Source: Castellaniella sp047971665 (GTDB taxonomy: Bacteria; Pseudomonadota; Gammaproteobacteria; Burkholderiales; Burkholderiaceae_B). From it: 64,000 bases of DNA. The stretch's first letter is position 1. Each line of letters starts with the position of its first letter. This document shows positions 8,249 through 17,390 of this stretch, in pieces. The position numbers were made by a program, and so were the translations under genes. The stretch covers positions 1-64,000 of the forward strand of contig NZ_JBKEAA010000020.1 in the NCBI RefSeq assembly GCF_047971665.1, written 5' to 3'. The notes under the pieces were generated by a model. The model did no database searches. It was not told the DNA's origin and saw nothing but the letters and a program-made list of their open reading frames with translations.

Positions 8249-9613
8249 TTATCCAATCTGCACGGCGGTTTCGGGGTAGCGGACCCGGCTGCGGCGCTGG
8301 GTGCCGAGGCTGTAGACCAGGGTCAGGGGACCGAGGCGGCCGACGAACATCAGCAGCATCAGCACGATCTGGCTGGGCATGCTCAGCGTGCGGGTGAAAT
8401 CAGGGCTGAGCCCGGTCGTGGTGAAGGCCGACATGACTTCCATGACGACGGCGATGAAAGGCTCGTTCTCGAGCAGGCTGACGAGAAAGATGCCAAGGCA
8501 GACCAGCATGCCGGACATGATCATCAGGGCCAGGGCCTTGTGGATGATCTCGGGGGCGATGGTCCGGTGCATCAGGACGACTTCCTTGCGCTGCAGGACA
8601 TAGGCCCGGACCACGGCAAGCAGGACGATGAAGGTGGCGAGCTTGATGCCACTGGCGGTGGACAGGGAGCCGCCACCGATGAACATCAGGCCGGTGAGCA
8701 AGAACCGGGAACTGTCATAGAGCTGGTTGACATCGAGACTGGAAAACCCCGCCGTGCGGGCCGCGATGATCTGGGTCCAGGCGGCCAGCCCCTGGTTGGC
8801 CGCCGGCAGCGCGCCCAGCGTCAGGGGGTTGCTCGCCTCGATCAGCCAAAAAAGCACGAAGCCAGCCAGATTGATGATCAGCGTGCCGAGCAGCATCAGC
8901 CGCGTGTAGTAGGCCAGCGTGGCCCAGCTGCGTTTTTGCTGGATATCGGCCAGAACCGTGAAGCCCAGCCCGCCCAGGATGATGCAGCCGGTCATGACGA
9001 ACGTGGTGACCGGATCTCCGGTGAAGCTTGCCAGACTGTCGGAAAAGAGCGTCATGCCCGCATTGTTGAAAGCTGACACGGTATGGAATCCCGCCAGCAG
9101 GAAGGCATGTTCCAGGCTGTCGTGGCGCCACCACCAGAGCGTCAGGATCAGGGTGGCAGCTCCCTCGATTACCAGTGAGAACTTCAGCACGGTCAGCGCG
9201 GTCTGGCGGATGCGCATCACGCTGGTTTGGTTGAAGGCTTCGAGCGCCAGGGCCTGATATTTGAGGCTGATGCGCTTGCCCAGGGTCAGGGTGGCAATGA
9301 TGGCGAACGTGACGAAGCCGATCCCGCCGACCTGGACCAGGGTCAACAGCACGGCCTGACCGAAAAAGGTCAGTCGCGTCCCCGCATCGATCACCATCAG
9401 GCCCGTCACCGTGACGGCGGACGTGGCGGTGAACAGCGCTTCGAAGACGCTGAAGGGCTGGCGCTGCGCAATGGGCAGTGACAGCAACGCCGTTCCGATC
9501 AGGATCAGAACGAGAAAGCTGCCCGCCAGCACGGCGGGCGGGCTGGCCTGCAGCTGACCGGTATGGCGTATCTGCCGATATGCCCGCAGCGGATGGATAT
9601 TGAAACGAGCCAT
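8249..9613 (-). CDS. ktrB: Trk/Ktr potassium channel-like subunit
   Basis: A 454-residue membrane protein made of four M1-P-M2 repeats. The four pore loops with their selectivity-filter glycines are visible as TSAVTVTGLMV, FHTVSAFNNAGMTL, ARTAGFSSLD and MSAFTTTGLSP. Length and the single-RCK partner favour KtrB over TrkH. It takes up K+ (or K+ with Na+) under control of the cytoplasmic KtrA ring. The gene lies 6 bases after ktrA, so the two are co-transcribed. Confidence 0.87.
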   Translation of the reverse strand: MARFNIHPLRAYRQIRHTGQLQASPPAVLAGSFLVLILIGTALLSLPIAQRQPFSVFEALFTATSAVTVTGLMVIDAGTRLTFFGQAVLLTLVQVGGIGFVTFAIIATLTLGKRISLKYQALALEAFNQTSVMRIRQTALTVLKFSLVIEGAATLILTLWWWRHDSLEHAFLLAGFHTVSAFNNAGMTLFSDSLASFTGDPVTTFVMTGCIILGGLGFTVLADIQQKRSWATLAYYTRLMLLGTLIINLAGFVLFWLIEASNPLTLGALPAANQGLAAWTQIIAARTAGFSSLDVNQLYDSSRFLLTGLMFIGGGSLSTASGIKLATFIVLLAVVRAYVLQRKEVVLMHRTIAPEIIHKALALMIMSGMLVCLGIFLVSLLENEPFIAVVMEVMSAFTTTGLSPDFTRTLSMPSQIVLMLLMFVGRLGPLTLVYSLGTQRRSRVRYPETAVQIG

Positions 9614-9619
9614 GCGTGA

Positions 9620-10276
9620 TCAGCTCAGTTTCGGTGCGGCGTGCTTGAGTTCATTCAGCGGACCGAACAGAATCAGCGTGTCCTTGGTGCGCACGACGAA
9701 CTGGTCGGTCGGATGCACGGTGGTCTCTCCCTTGCGCTTGACGGCCAGCGCATGGATGGCGCCGGGTGGATCCGTACTCAGCGCGTCGCCCAATGTATGC
9801 CCGTCCAGTTGCTCGCTGGCCTCGATTTCAACGACGAAATCGCCATTGCCCAGGGAAATGTAGTCGTTGACCATGGGGTAGCTGAGCACCTGGGCGATGC
9901 GGATGCCCATTTCTTCTTCGGGGTGGATGATGCGGCTGACGCCCAGTTTGGTCAGAATCAGATGGTGTGCGCGCGAGGAGGCCTTGACCCACAGGTCCTT
10001 GACGCCCAGCGACTTGAGATGCACGGTACAGACCAGGCTGGCCTGCAGGTCCTCGCCGATGGCGACCAGGACCACGTCGTATTCCGAGAGCCCCAGTTCG
10101 GCCAGCGTATCGCGGTCGGTGACATCGGCGATGGCGGCATGTGTCAGCCGGTCGGCCATCTGGTCGACGACACGGCCTTCAGCATCCACGCCCAGCACCG
10201 AGTGGCCCAGCCGCATCAGCTCCAGTGAGGTGGCGCTGCCGAAGCGGCCCAGACCAATGACGGCGAATTGTCCCAT
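9620..10276 (-). CDS. ktrA: Trk/Ktr potassium uptake regulatory subunit, single RCK
   Basis: A 218-residue cytoplasmic gating protein. The nucleotide-binding RCK_N domain begins at once with FAVIGLGRFGSATSLEL (GxGxxG) and an acidic residue ends strand 2 in VLGVDAEG; the C-terminal RCK_C domain begins near LGNGDFVVEIEAS. I start at the ATG at 10276, preceded by GGGAG, rather than eight codons upstream. It would form the octameric ring that senses ATP/ADP or NAD(H) and gates the membrane subunit encoded immediately downstream. Confidence 0.87.
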   Translation of the reverse strand: MGQFAVIGLGRFGSATSLELMRLGHSVLGVDAEGRVVDQMADRLTHAAIADVTDRDTLAELGLSEYDVVLVAIGEDLQASLVCTVHLKSLGVKDLWVKASSRAHHLILTKLGVSRIIHPEEEMGIRIAQVLSYPMVNDYISLGNGDFVVEIEASEQLDGHTLGDALSTDPPGAIHALAVKRKGETTVHPTDQFVVRTKDTLILFGPLNELKHAAPKLS

Positions 10277-10443
10277 GATGCTCCCTTCTTTAAAGCTCAA
10301 ATAATGATCTGGACGTGGTCAGCGTCGTAAAAATCTGGTAAAAACCCTGATGGATTTTTATGTAAATTTGATTTCTGGATATTGCGTTGCAGCAAATCAC
10401 GCCAAGAAATGTGCTGAATCAGCCCCGCTTTTTCCCGCATGAT

Positions 10444-11454
10444 ATGACAAGTTTGTTCGATCCGGTCAGGCTGGGTGAAATAGAGCTGTCCAATCGCATC
10501 GTGATGGCGCCCGCCGCAGGAGCCTGGTCCACGCAGCGGCGCATCCCGGACGACGGCATGCGCGCATATTATGCCCAGCGCGCCGGCGCCGGCCTGATCC
10601 TGGCCGGCGCGGCCTCGGTGTCGCCGCTGGGGATCGGGCATCCGGATACTCCAGGGATCTGGAATTCGTCTCAGACGCAGGGCTGGCGGGCAGTCACGGA
10701 TGCCGTGCATCGGCGGGGCGGGCGGATCGTCCTGCAACTGTGGCATGCGGGCCGGATGTCGGACCCCGAATACCTGTCGGGCGAAATGCCTGTGGCGCCT
10801 AGCGCCATTGCCTGCGGGCGAGGGCCCTGCCTGCAGGCCAGCGGGTTCGTTGTGCCGCGCTGTTTGCGGCTCGATGAAATCAAGCGCGTGGTTGCGGACT
10901 TCGAACAGGCGGCGCGTCACGCCTGGCTGGCGGAATTCGATGGCGTCGAAGTACATGCCGGGGATGGTTATCTGATCGATCAGTTCCTGCATGAGGGCTC
11001 CAACAGCCGCAGGGACGATTATGGCGGCTCGGTCAGCAAACGCAGCCGTTTCCTGCTGGAAATCGTCGACGCCTGCGTCGGCATCTGGGGCGCGGGCCGT
11101 GTCGGTGTGCATCTGTCGCCGCGCGACGACCGTCATGACATGCGCGAGCCGGACCCGGCGGCGCTGTATCGCCATGTGGCCCTCGAACTGGGCCAGCGGC
11201 GCATCGCGTTCATTGGTGTGCGCGAGCGCGAGGGGGCGGATGCGCTCGTGCCGGTGATCCGGAATGCGTTCAGTGGCACACTGGTCTTGAACGAGGGCTA
11301 CGAACCCGATTCAGCGCTGCGCGCCGTCCAGGCCGGGCGCGGCGAGGCCGTCGCGTTCGGCCAGGCGTTTGTCCGCTATCCCGACCTGGTCCAGCGCATC
11401 GAGGCCGGTCTGGCCTCGATGCCTCAAGCCTCTGCGGTCGGCGGGCGCGGCTGA
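10444..11454 (+). CDS. Old Yellow Enzyme-like NADH:flavin oxidoreductase
   Basis: A 336-residue FMN TIM-barrel protein. Typical marks are SLFDPVRLGEIELSNRIVMAP at the start, AYYAQRAGAGLILAGA, the WHAGRMS loop and GVEVHAGDGYLIDQFL, SRRDDYGGS, then RVGVHLSP. At the substrate-anion site the usual His-Asn or His-His pair is His171-Asp174, and the first barrel strand has AAGAW where most members have MTRS. The family reduces activated alkenes, nitro compounds or nitrate esters with NAD(P)H. The Asp replacement may change or weaken that chemistry. I use the ATG at 10444 because the family motif begins there; the frame is open 19 codons further up. Confidence 0.78.
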   Translation: MTSLFDPVRLGEIELSNRIVMAPAAGAWSTQRRIPDDGMRAYYAQRAGAGLILAGAASVSPLGIGHPDTPGIWNSSQTQGWRAVTDAVHRRGGRIVLQLWHAGRMSDPEYLSGEMPVAPSAIACGRGPCLQASGFVVPRCLRLDEIKRVVADFEQAARHAWLAEFDGVEVHAGDGYLIDQFLHEGSNSRRDDYGGSVSKRSRFLLEIVDACVGIWGAGRVGVHLSPRDDRHDMREPDPAALYRHVALELGQRRIAFIGVREREGADALVPVIRNAFSGTLVLNEGYEPDSALRAVQAGRGEAVAFGQAFVRYPDLVQRIEAGLASMPQASAVGGRG

Positions 11455-11463
11455 CCGGGTCGA

Positions 11464-11925
11464 TCAGCCGTTCAGGCGTGAACGCACCTGGGCGGACACG
11501 GCCGCCATGTCGGCGCGGCCTGCCAGCGCTTTTTTGAGCTGACCCATGATGACCCCCATGGCAGCGCCGCCCCGCAGCTCCTGGTCGTTGGCCTGAGCGA
11601 TTGCTGTCTCGATGGCGGCGGTGATTTCCTCGGGCGCAGCGCCCCGCGGCAGGAATTCCTTCAGGATGTCCAGTTCGGCGCGCTCCTGATCCGCGCTTTC
11701 GGTGCGTCCGGCGGCGTCGAAGGCCGCGATCGATTCGCGGCGCTGCTTGACCTGTTTTTCGATGATGACCAGGATGGCTGAATCATCGGGTTCGACGCGC
11801 TCGTCCACGGTTTTTTGTTTGATGGCCGCTTGCAACAGCCTCAGGGTGCCCAGGCGGGTGCTGTCGTGCGCGCGCATGGCGGTCTTGATCGCGTCGGTGA
11901 TCTGGCTGGCGAGCCCGGTGCTCAT
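11464..11925 (-). CDS. GatB/YqeY domain protein
   Basis: A 153-residue YqeY-family protein beginning MSTGLASQITDAIKTAMR. Conserved parts are STRLGTLRLLQAAIKQK, IEKQVKQRRESIAAF and the C-terminal GVIMGQLKKALAGRADMAAVSAQVRSRL that matches the tail domain of GatB amidotransferase subunits. Its role is unsettled; an influence on tRNA amidation is presumed. Start chosen at 11925, with AGGGAA upstream; another ATG lies six codons before. It ends close to the convergent flavin oxidoreductase gene. Confidence 0.83.
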   Translation of the reverse strand: MSTGLASQITDAIKTAMRAHDSTRLGTLRLLQAAIKQKTVDERVEPDDSAILVIIEKQVKQRRESIAAFDAAGRTESADQERAELDILKEFLPRGAAPEEITAAIETAIAQANDQELRGGAAMGVIMGQLKKALAGRADMAAVSAQVRSRLNG

Positions 11926-11954
11926 GGAAAAATTCCCTGTCATGCATGAAAATC

Positions 11955-12773
11955 CTATTTTAACGCGTGCGCCGAGGCCGCCGGCGCGGCCCGGGACGCC
12001 AGATTCGATGGTGACAGCCGCCAGTCATGCCGTTCACGCGCGTGTCCCGCAGCATCATAAGTCTGCTCGCACAGCAGCATGCGACCGTCGGCGGCGCGGG
12101 TCAGCACCGTCGAGCACCGGGTGCCATAGTCGGGACTGATGATGAAGGGACTGCTCAGCAGACGCTCGAGCGCCAGGGAAAGACCGGTGACCGGCAGTTG
12201 TGCGTCTTCGGCCGGCGTGATGTCGCGCAGTCGTTCGAACACCTGTTCCGGCGCCGAGGCCCATGTCTCGGGCGTCAGGGCGTCCAGCGAGGCGCGCAGG
12301 CGCGCGGCCTTGGGCCAGGGGGTGTCGAGCAGGTGGTTTGACAGCACGTAGCGGCCAGGCCCGAGCGCGCGGGGCGCGCAGGCGGGATCCCGGTTGCTCA
12401 GATACCAGGTCCGCCGGGCATCGCCCACGATCAGGTTGAACCCGGCCCACGCGTTCGCCCGGGCGGCCAGGACGGCGATCCAGTCCTCGGGGGGCGCTTC
12501 GCTCAGTAGAAAATCGCGCACCAGCCATCCGCGCGAAGAAGCGCCGGGCGGCACGGGATGGCCCGGCTCCCGGTAGTTGGTCAGCAGCGCATGGCGCGAG
12601 GCGGTCATGCCCAGCCAGGTGCCGCCGCCTTGCAGGTCGCGACCGGCGATCAGGTGCCTGGCGTTCGGCCAGGGGGCGGCGGCCTGCGTCGGACGCGCAT
12701 GGAATTCGTCGCGATTGGCGGCGATCAGCACAGGCCAGTCGGGGTGCCCCAAGGACAGATAAGCAATGCACAT
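11955..12773 (-). CDS. NRDE family protein (TANGO2 homologue)
   Basis: A 272-residue protein starting MCIAYLSLGHPDWPVLIAANRDEF, which contains the N-terminal Cys2 and the NRDE motif that name the family. Further marks are GGTWLGMT and LVRDFLLSE. Homologues (TANGO2 in animals) are linked to heme and lipid handling; the fold is of the N-terminal nucleophile type. The start at 12773 is fixed by the invariant MC. The gene is divergent from fabA with a 230-base gap. Confidence 0.83.
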   Translation of the reverse strand: MCIAYLSLGHPDWPVLIAANRDEFHARPTQAAAPWPNARHLIAGRDLQGGGTWLGMTASRHALLTNYREPGHPVPPGASSRGWLVRDFLLSEAPPEDWIAVLAARANAWAGFNLIVGDARRTWYLSNRDPACAPRALGPGRYVLSNHLLDTPWPKAARLRASLDALTPETWASAPEQVFERLRDITPAEDAQLPVTGLSLALERLLSSPFIISPDYGTRCSTVLTRAADGRMLLCEQTYDAAGHARERHDWRLSPSNLASRAAPAASAHALK

Positions 12774-13002
12774 GATCTTGAATTCAACAGGAGTTTTCCA
12801 ATCGTATCCTGAATCGGTGAGGGTGCTGCGCATGACCGATGAGTCGTGGACTGATTGCAGGCGCCCGCCGGACCGTCCCTTCGTTCTCCGTGCGGTCCCC
12901 CATCGGCTGAAAAGGGATCGGGTTATACTAATCAGCTTACCTGGTTTATAGGGCGCTTGCGCCCGCAATGGCCGCCGAGCCGGAGACCTCAGACGGAGCA
13001 TC

Positions 13003-13515
13003 ATGGAAAAGAATAGCTATAGCTACGACGAATTGTTGACGTGCGGGCGCGGGGAACTCTTTGGACCTGGCAATGCCCAGCTGCCGTTGCCCCCCATGTT
13101 GATGCTCGACCGGATCACGCATATCGATGACAAGGGCGGTGCGCATGACAAAGGCCAGATCGTGGCCGAGCTCGACATCCATCCCGACCTGTGGTTTTTC
13201 GATTGCCATTTCCAGGGCGATCCGGTGATGCCGGGCTGTCTGGGTCTGGATGCCATGTGGCAGCTGGTGGGTTTTTTCCTGGGTTGCTGCGGTGGCAAGG
13301 GCCGGGGCCGCGCCCTGGGCGTGGGCGAGGTCAAATTCACCGGCCAGGTGCTGCCGACCGGCAAGCTGGTCCGCTACACCATCGACATGAAACGCGTCAT
13401 GATGCGCAAGCTGGTGATGGGCATCGCCGATGCCCGCATGGAGGTCGATGGTCACGAGATCTACGTGGCGCATGACCTGCGCGTCGGCCTGTTCACCCGT
13501 ACGGACAATTTCTAG
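13003..13515 (+). CDS. fabA: 3-hydroxydecanoyl-ACP dehydratase/isomerase
   Basis: A 170-residue hotdog enzyme. FFDCHFQGDPVMPGCLGLDAM holds the catalytic His69 and Asp83, 14 residues apart as in Escherichia coli FabA. It dehydrates 3-hydroxydecanoyl-ACP and isomerises the trans-2 to the cis-3 double bond, the branch point of anaerobic unsaturated fatty acid synthesis. The companion condensing enzyme FabB follows after 10 bases, so the two are one operon. A possible -10 box TATACT lies at 12924-12929; I cannot see a convincing -35 or a fatty-acid regulator site. Confidence 0.95.
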   Translation: MEKNSYSYDELLTCGRGELFGPGNAQLPLPPMLMLDRITHIDDKGGAHDKGQIVAELDIHPDLWFFDCHFQGDPVMPGCLGLDAMWQLVGFFLGCCGGKGRGRALGVGEVKFTGQVLPTGKLVRYTIDMKRVMMRKLVMGIADARMEVDGHEIYVAHDLRVGLFTRTDNF

Positions 13516-13525
13516 GAGGTTCGAC

Positions 13526-14743
13526 ATGCGTCGTGTCGTCGTTACCGGCATGGGCATCGTGTCCAGCCTGGGCAACAACCAGTCCGAGGTCCTCGACAGC
13601 CTGCGCCATGGGCGCTCGGGCATCACGTTCCAACCCGAATACGCCGAACAGGGACTGCGCTCCCATGTGGCGGGTTCGGTGCACCTGGATGCGCTCAGCC
13701 TCATCGACCGCAAACTCAACCGTTTCATGGCCAATGGTCATGCCTACGCCTGGCTGGCCATGCAGGAAGCCATCCAGGACGCAGGGCTGACACCGGATCA
13801 GGTGTCCAATCCGCGCACCGGCCTGATCGTCGGCGCCGGCGGCGCTTCGCATTCTTCCATCCATGATGGCATTCAGACGCTGCGCGAAAAAGGCGTGCGC
13901 CGCGTCGGCCCTTATATGGTCACCAAGGCCATGGCCAGCGGTGTGTCCGCCTGCCTGGCCACCGGCGCCCAGATCAAGGGGGTGAATTACTCCATCAGTT
14001 CGGCGTGCTCCACCAGCGCCCATTGCATCGGCAATGCGGTCGAGCAGATCCAGCTGGGCAAGCAGGACATCGTCTTTGCCGGCGGCGCCGAAGAAGAACA
14101 CTGGTCGCTGTCCTTCATGTTCGACGCCATGGGCGCGCTTTCCGTGCGCTACAACGACATGCCGGATCACGCCTCGCGCACGTACGACGCGGACCGCGAC
14201 GGGTTTGTCATCTCGGGCGGTGGCGGCATCCTGGTGGTCGAGGAATACGAGCACGCCAAGGCGCGCGGCGCGCGCATTCTGGCCGAGATCGTCGGCTATG
14301 GCGCGACCTCCGACGGCTATGACATGGTGGCGCCCTCGGGCGAGGGGGCCGCGCGCTGCATGCGTCAGGCGCTGGCCGACGTGACCACGCATGTCGACTA
14401 TATCAATACCCACGGCACCAGCACGCCCGTGGGCGACATCAAGGAACTCGAAGCCATCCGCGAGGTCTTCGGCGAAACACAGCCCTTGATCGCATCCACC
14501 AAGTCCTTGTCCGGCCACGCGCTGGGCGCGGCGGGCGTGAACGAGGCGGTCTATACCCTGCTGATGATGGAACACGGGTTTGTCGCCGCTTCGGCCAACA
14601 TCGAGACGCTCGATCCGGCGGCCGAGGGCATGAACATCCTGCGCGAAACCCTGCCGCAGACCCGCATCGAGACGGCGCTGTCCAACAGCTTCGGCTTTGG
14701 CGGCACCAACGCAACGCTGGTGTTCTCGCGCGCGGAACTCTGA
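13526..14743 (+). CDS. fabB: beta-ketoacyl-ACP synthase I
   Basis: A 405-residue thiolase-fold condensing enzyme. The catalytic triad is Cys161 (SISSACSTSAHCIG), His296 (NTHGTSTPVGD) and His331 (KSLSGHALGAAG), the FabB pattern. It elongates the cis-3-decenoyl-ACP produced by FabA. The start is decided by a perfect AGGAGGT six bases before the ATG at 13526; the frame is open upstream inside fabA. It converges on the MFS genes, with a hairpin between. Confidence 0.95.
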   Translation: MRRVVVTGMGIVSSLGNNQSEVLDSLRHGRSGITFQPEYAEQGLRSHVAGSVHLDALSLIDRKLNRFMANGHAYAWLAMQEAIQDAGLTPDQVSNPRTGLIVGAGGASHSSIHDGIQTLREKGVRRVGPYMVTKAMASGVSACLATGAQIKGVNYSISSACSTSAHCIGNAVEQIQLGKQDIVFAGGAEEEHWSLSFMFDAMGALSVRYNDMPDHASRTYDADRDGFVISGGGGILVVEEYEHAKARGARILAEIVGYGATSDGYDMVAPSGEGAARCMRQALADVTTHVDYINTHGTSTPVGDIKELEAIREVFGETQPLIASTKSLSGHALGAAGVNEAVYTLLMMEHGFVAASANIETLDPAAEGMNILRETLPQTRIETALSNSFGFGGTNATLVFSRAEL

Positions 14744-14780
14744 TTCCGCTCCGGATGCGACAGCGTCCACCGGGCAGATC

Positions 14781-14815
14781 GACGGCCCTCGCGCTTTTCC
14801 CGCGCCGGGGCCGTC
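14781..14815. terminator. hairpin between fabB and the convergent MFS gene
   Basis: GACGGCCC at 14781-14788 pairs with GGGCCGTC at 14808-14815, with an inner CGCG/CGCG pairing at 14790-14793 and 14801-14804. It is placed to end both convergent transcripts. On the plus strand it is followed by ATGGTTTTC, a weak U tract. Confidence 0.5.
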
Positions 14816-14822
14816 ATGGTTT

Positions 14823-16031
14823 TCAAGAGGCCGGCTCCCGGATGACCGTGGCGCGGACCAGCGCATTGCGGCCCGCCCGCCAGCCGGCCAGCGCCGTGCA
14901 GACCCCGAGCACGATCAGCAGCCCGGTCGAGGTGCGGAAATTGCCGGCCCTGTCATGCAGGACTCCGATCAACAGCGGACCGGCCGCGGCCAGCAGGTAG
15001 CCTGCGGTCTGCGACATGCTGGACAGGTGGGCGGCGACATGGGCATCGCCGGACCGCAGCACGATCAACAGGACGGCCAGCGCGAACAGCCCCCCCTGGC
15101 CGATACCCTGGACGACGGCCAGCGGCCAGATGCTCCAGCGCGGTCCCAGGATCATGCCGATCAGGGCCAGAGTGGCGGCGGTCGCCAGAAAGACGGCCAG
15201 GCCCCGCTGGTCGCGGCAGCGTGAGGCGAACATGGGCGTCAGCAGGCAGGCGGCGACCTGCATCAGGATCGACAGAGAGGTCGCCAGACCGGACTCGGTG
15301 CCGCCCAGGCCGCGATCGCGCAATATCGGCGCCATCCAGCCCAGCACGCAATAGGCCAGCGCCGATTGCAGCCCCATGAACAGGGTGACGGCACGGGCCA
15401 GGCCGTCGCGCCACAGGCCTTCGACCGGCAGAATATGACGGCCCCCGGCCGGTCGGGCGGGCGTGCGCAGGGCAATCGGCGCCCAGGCCGCCAGCGCGGT
15501 GATTCCCGGAATGGCCCAGAGCGCCAGGCCCAGATCCCAGCGTTCGCCCAGGGCCCGGGTCAGGGGCAATGTGATGGCGGCCGCCAGCGCGGCGCCGCCG
15601 ACCAGGCTCATGGTATAGAGGCCGGTCATCAGCGCCGCCCGGGCGGGGAAATCGCGTTTCACCAGACTGGGCAGCAGCACGTTGCCCAGCGCGATCCCCG
15701 CGCCTGCCAGGCCGGTGCCCAGGAACAGGCCCGATACGCCCAGCGTACCGCGCAATGCCGTGCCGATCACGATCAGCGCAAGTACCAGCAGCAGGGTGCG
15801 TTCAATGCCTGTGCGCCGGGCCAGACGGGGTGCCAGCGGTGCGAACAGTCCCATGCACAGCACGGGCAGGGTGGTCAGGTAGCCGGCCTGCGCGCCGTTC
15901 AGGTTCAGGGCCTGGATCAGCTCGGGCAGCAGGATGGCCGTGCTGGGGAACAGGGGCCGCAGATTGGCGGCCAGCAGCAACAGGCAAGCCGCCGTGAGCC
16001 AGGCGGCCTTGCGGGGAGCGGGCGGACTCAT
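14823..16031 (-). CDS. MFS transporter, CynX/NimT family
   Basis: A 402-residue, 12-helix major facilitator protein. The first helix ends NLRPLFPSTAILLPEL, a hallmark of the CynX/NimT (cyanate / 2-nitroimidazole) group, and the loop between helices 2 and 3 reads APRLARRTGIER, a variant of the MFS A-motif. Substrate cannot be told from sequence. The ATG at 16031 overlaps the stop of the upstream exporter gene as ATGA, which fixes the start and makes the two a translationally coupled pair. Confidence 0.82.
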   Translation of the reverse strand: MSPPAPRKAAWLTAACLLLLAANLRPLFPSTAILLPELIQALNLNGAQAGYLTTLPVLCMGLFAPLAPRLARRTGIERTLLLVLALIVIGTALRGTLGVSGLFLGTGLAGAGIALGNVLLPSLVKRDFPARAALMTGLYTMSLVGGAALAAAITLPLTRALGERWDLGLALWAIPGITALAAWAPIALRTPARPAGGRHILPVEGLWRDGLARAVTLFMGLQSALAYCVLGWMAPILRDRGLGGTESGLATSLSILMQVAACLLTPMFASRCRDQRGLAVFLATAATLALIGMILGPRWSIWPLAVVQGIGQGGLFALAVLLIVLRSGDAHVAAHLSSMSQTAGYLLAAAGPLLIGVLHDRAGNFRTSTGLLIVLGVCTALAGWRAGRNALVRATVIREPAS

Positions 16032-17245
16032 GCGGCGCGTCGACGCGTGTCGGGCAGGAAGAAGGCCGCCAAACCCAGCAAAGGCAGGAAGGCGCACAGG
16101 TGATAGACGAAAGCGATGCTGGTCGCGTCGGCCAGCCGGCCCAGCGCGGCGGCGCCGATGCCGCCCATGCCGAAGGCGAAGCCGAAAAACAGGCCGGAGA
16201 CGGTTCCGGTCTTGCCGGGCATGAGTTCCTGGGCGTAGACGACAATGGCGGGGAACGCCGAGGCGATCATGAATCCGGCGCAGAACACCAGGATCAGCGT
16301 CCAGTGCAGGTTGGCGTAGGGCAGGGCCAGCGAGAACGGTGCCGCCCCCAGGATCGAGCCCCAGATCACGCGTTTGCGGCCGATGCGGTCACCGATGGGA
16401 CCGCCCGCCAGGGTACCGGTAGCCACGCCGACCAGAAACACGAACAGCGAGTATTGCGCCTGCTGAATGCCCAGACCGAAGCGGTCGATCAGGAAAAAGG
16501 TGAAATAGCTGTTCAGTCCGGCCAGATAGAAATACTTGCTGAAGATGAGCAGCATCAGGATGAGCACGGCGCTGCGTACCTCGCGTGGCGACAGGCCATT
16601 GTCGGTTTTGCTCAGCGACGAGCGGCCGCGTACGCCGGACAGGTTGGCCGCATACCAGCGGCTGACGCCGAGCAGGATGCAGATGCCGATGAGCGCAGCC
16701 ACGGATACCCAGGCCACGCTGCCCTGGCCGTAAGGCACGATCAGCAGGGCGGCCAGCAGGGGCCCGATCGACGAGCCGATATTGCCGCCTACCTGGAAGA
16801 TCGACTGGGCCAGACCATGATGACCGGCCGAGGCCATGCGCGCGACCCGCGACGATTCCGGATGGAAGACCGAGGATCCGGCCCCCACCAGCGTGGCAGC
16901 CAGCACCACCAGGGGGAAATTCCAGGCCTGCGACAGCAGCAGCAGGCCGCAACAGGTGAAGCCCATGCCGATCGGCAGGGAATAGGGCAGTGGACGGCGG
17001 TCCGTGAAATGGCCGATGAACGGTTGCAGCAGCGAAGAAGAAAACTGGAAGGCCAGGGTGATGATGCCGACCTGGGCGAAGCTGAGATCGAAACGGCCCT
17101 GCAACACCGGGTAGATCGCCAGCAGCACCGACTGCATCATGTCGTTGAGCAGGTGCGTCAGACTGATGGCCCCGAGAACGGGGAAAGCGACACCGGGTTC
17201 CGATGGCGCCGCGCCGGACGGCGCCGTGGCGAGTGCGTTTTTCAT
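16028..17245 (-). CDS. fsr: MFS exporter, fosmidomycin-resistance (Fsr) family
   Basis: A 405-residue, 12-helix transporter. ISLTHLLNDMMQSVLLAIYPVL in helix 1, QPFIGHFTDRRPLPY after helix 2 and GSSVFHPESSRVARMASAGHHGLAQS after helix 4 are characteristic of the Fsr family, which pumps fosmidomycin and probably natural phosphonates or other small molecules out of the cell. Start MKNALATA at 17245; the frame is open 37 codons upstream but that part has no family match. It heads the two-exporter operon and is divergent from the urea transporter gene. Confidence 0.85.
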   Translation of the reverse strand: MKNALATAPSGAAPSEPGVAFPVLGAISLTHLLNDMMQSVLLAIYPVLQGRFDLSFAQVGIITLAFQFSSSLLQPFIGHFTDRRPLPYSLPIGMGFTCCGLLLLSQAWNFPLVVLAATLVGAGSSVFHPESSRVARMASAGHHGLAQSIFQVGGNIGSSIGPLLAALLIVPYGQGSVAWVSVAALIGICILLGVSRWYAANLSGVRGRSSLSKTDNGLSPREVRSAVLILMLLIFSKYFYLAGLNSYFTFFLIDRFGLGIQQAQYSLFVFLVGVATGTLAGGPIGDRIGRKRVIWGSILGAAPFSLALPYANLHWTLILVFCAGFMIASAFPAIVVYAQELMPGKTGTVSGLFFGFAFGMGGIGAAALGRLADATSIAFVYHLCAFLPLLGLAAFFLPDTRRRAA

Positions 17246-17390
17246 GATGGGTCGGATGTTGACATCCAAAGGATTGTACGCCTGTGCCGGACATGCGCCG
17301 GCCCCGTTCCCGCTGTACGATCGCAACTCGGGCTTCGTTCCGGGCCCGAACCTCATTCGATCCGTTCGATTCAGACATCAGGTCACCGTC

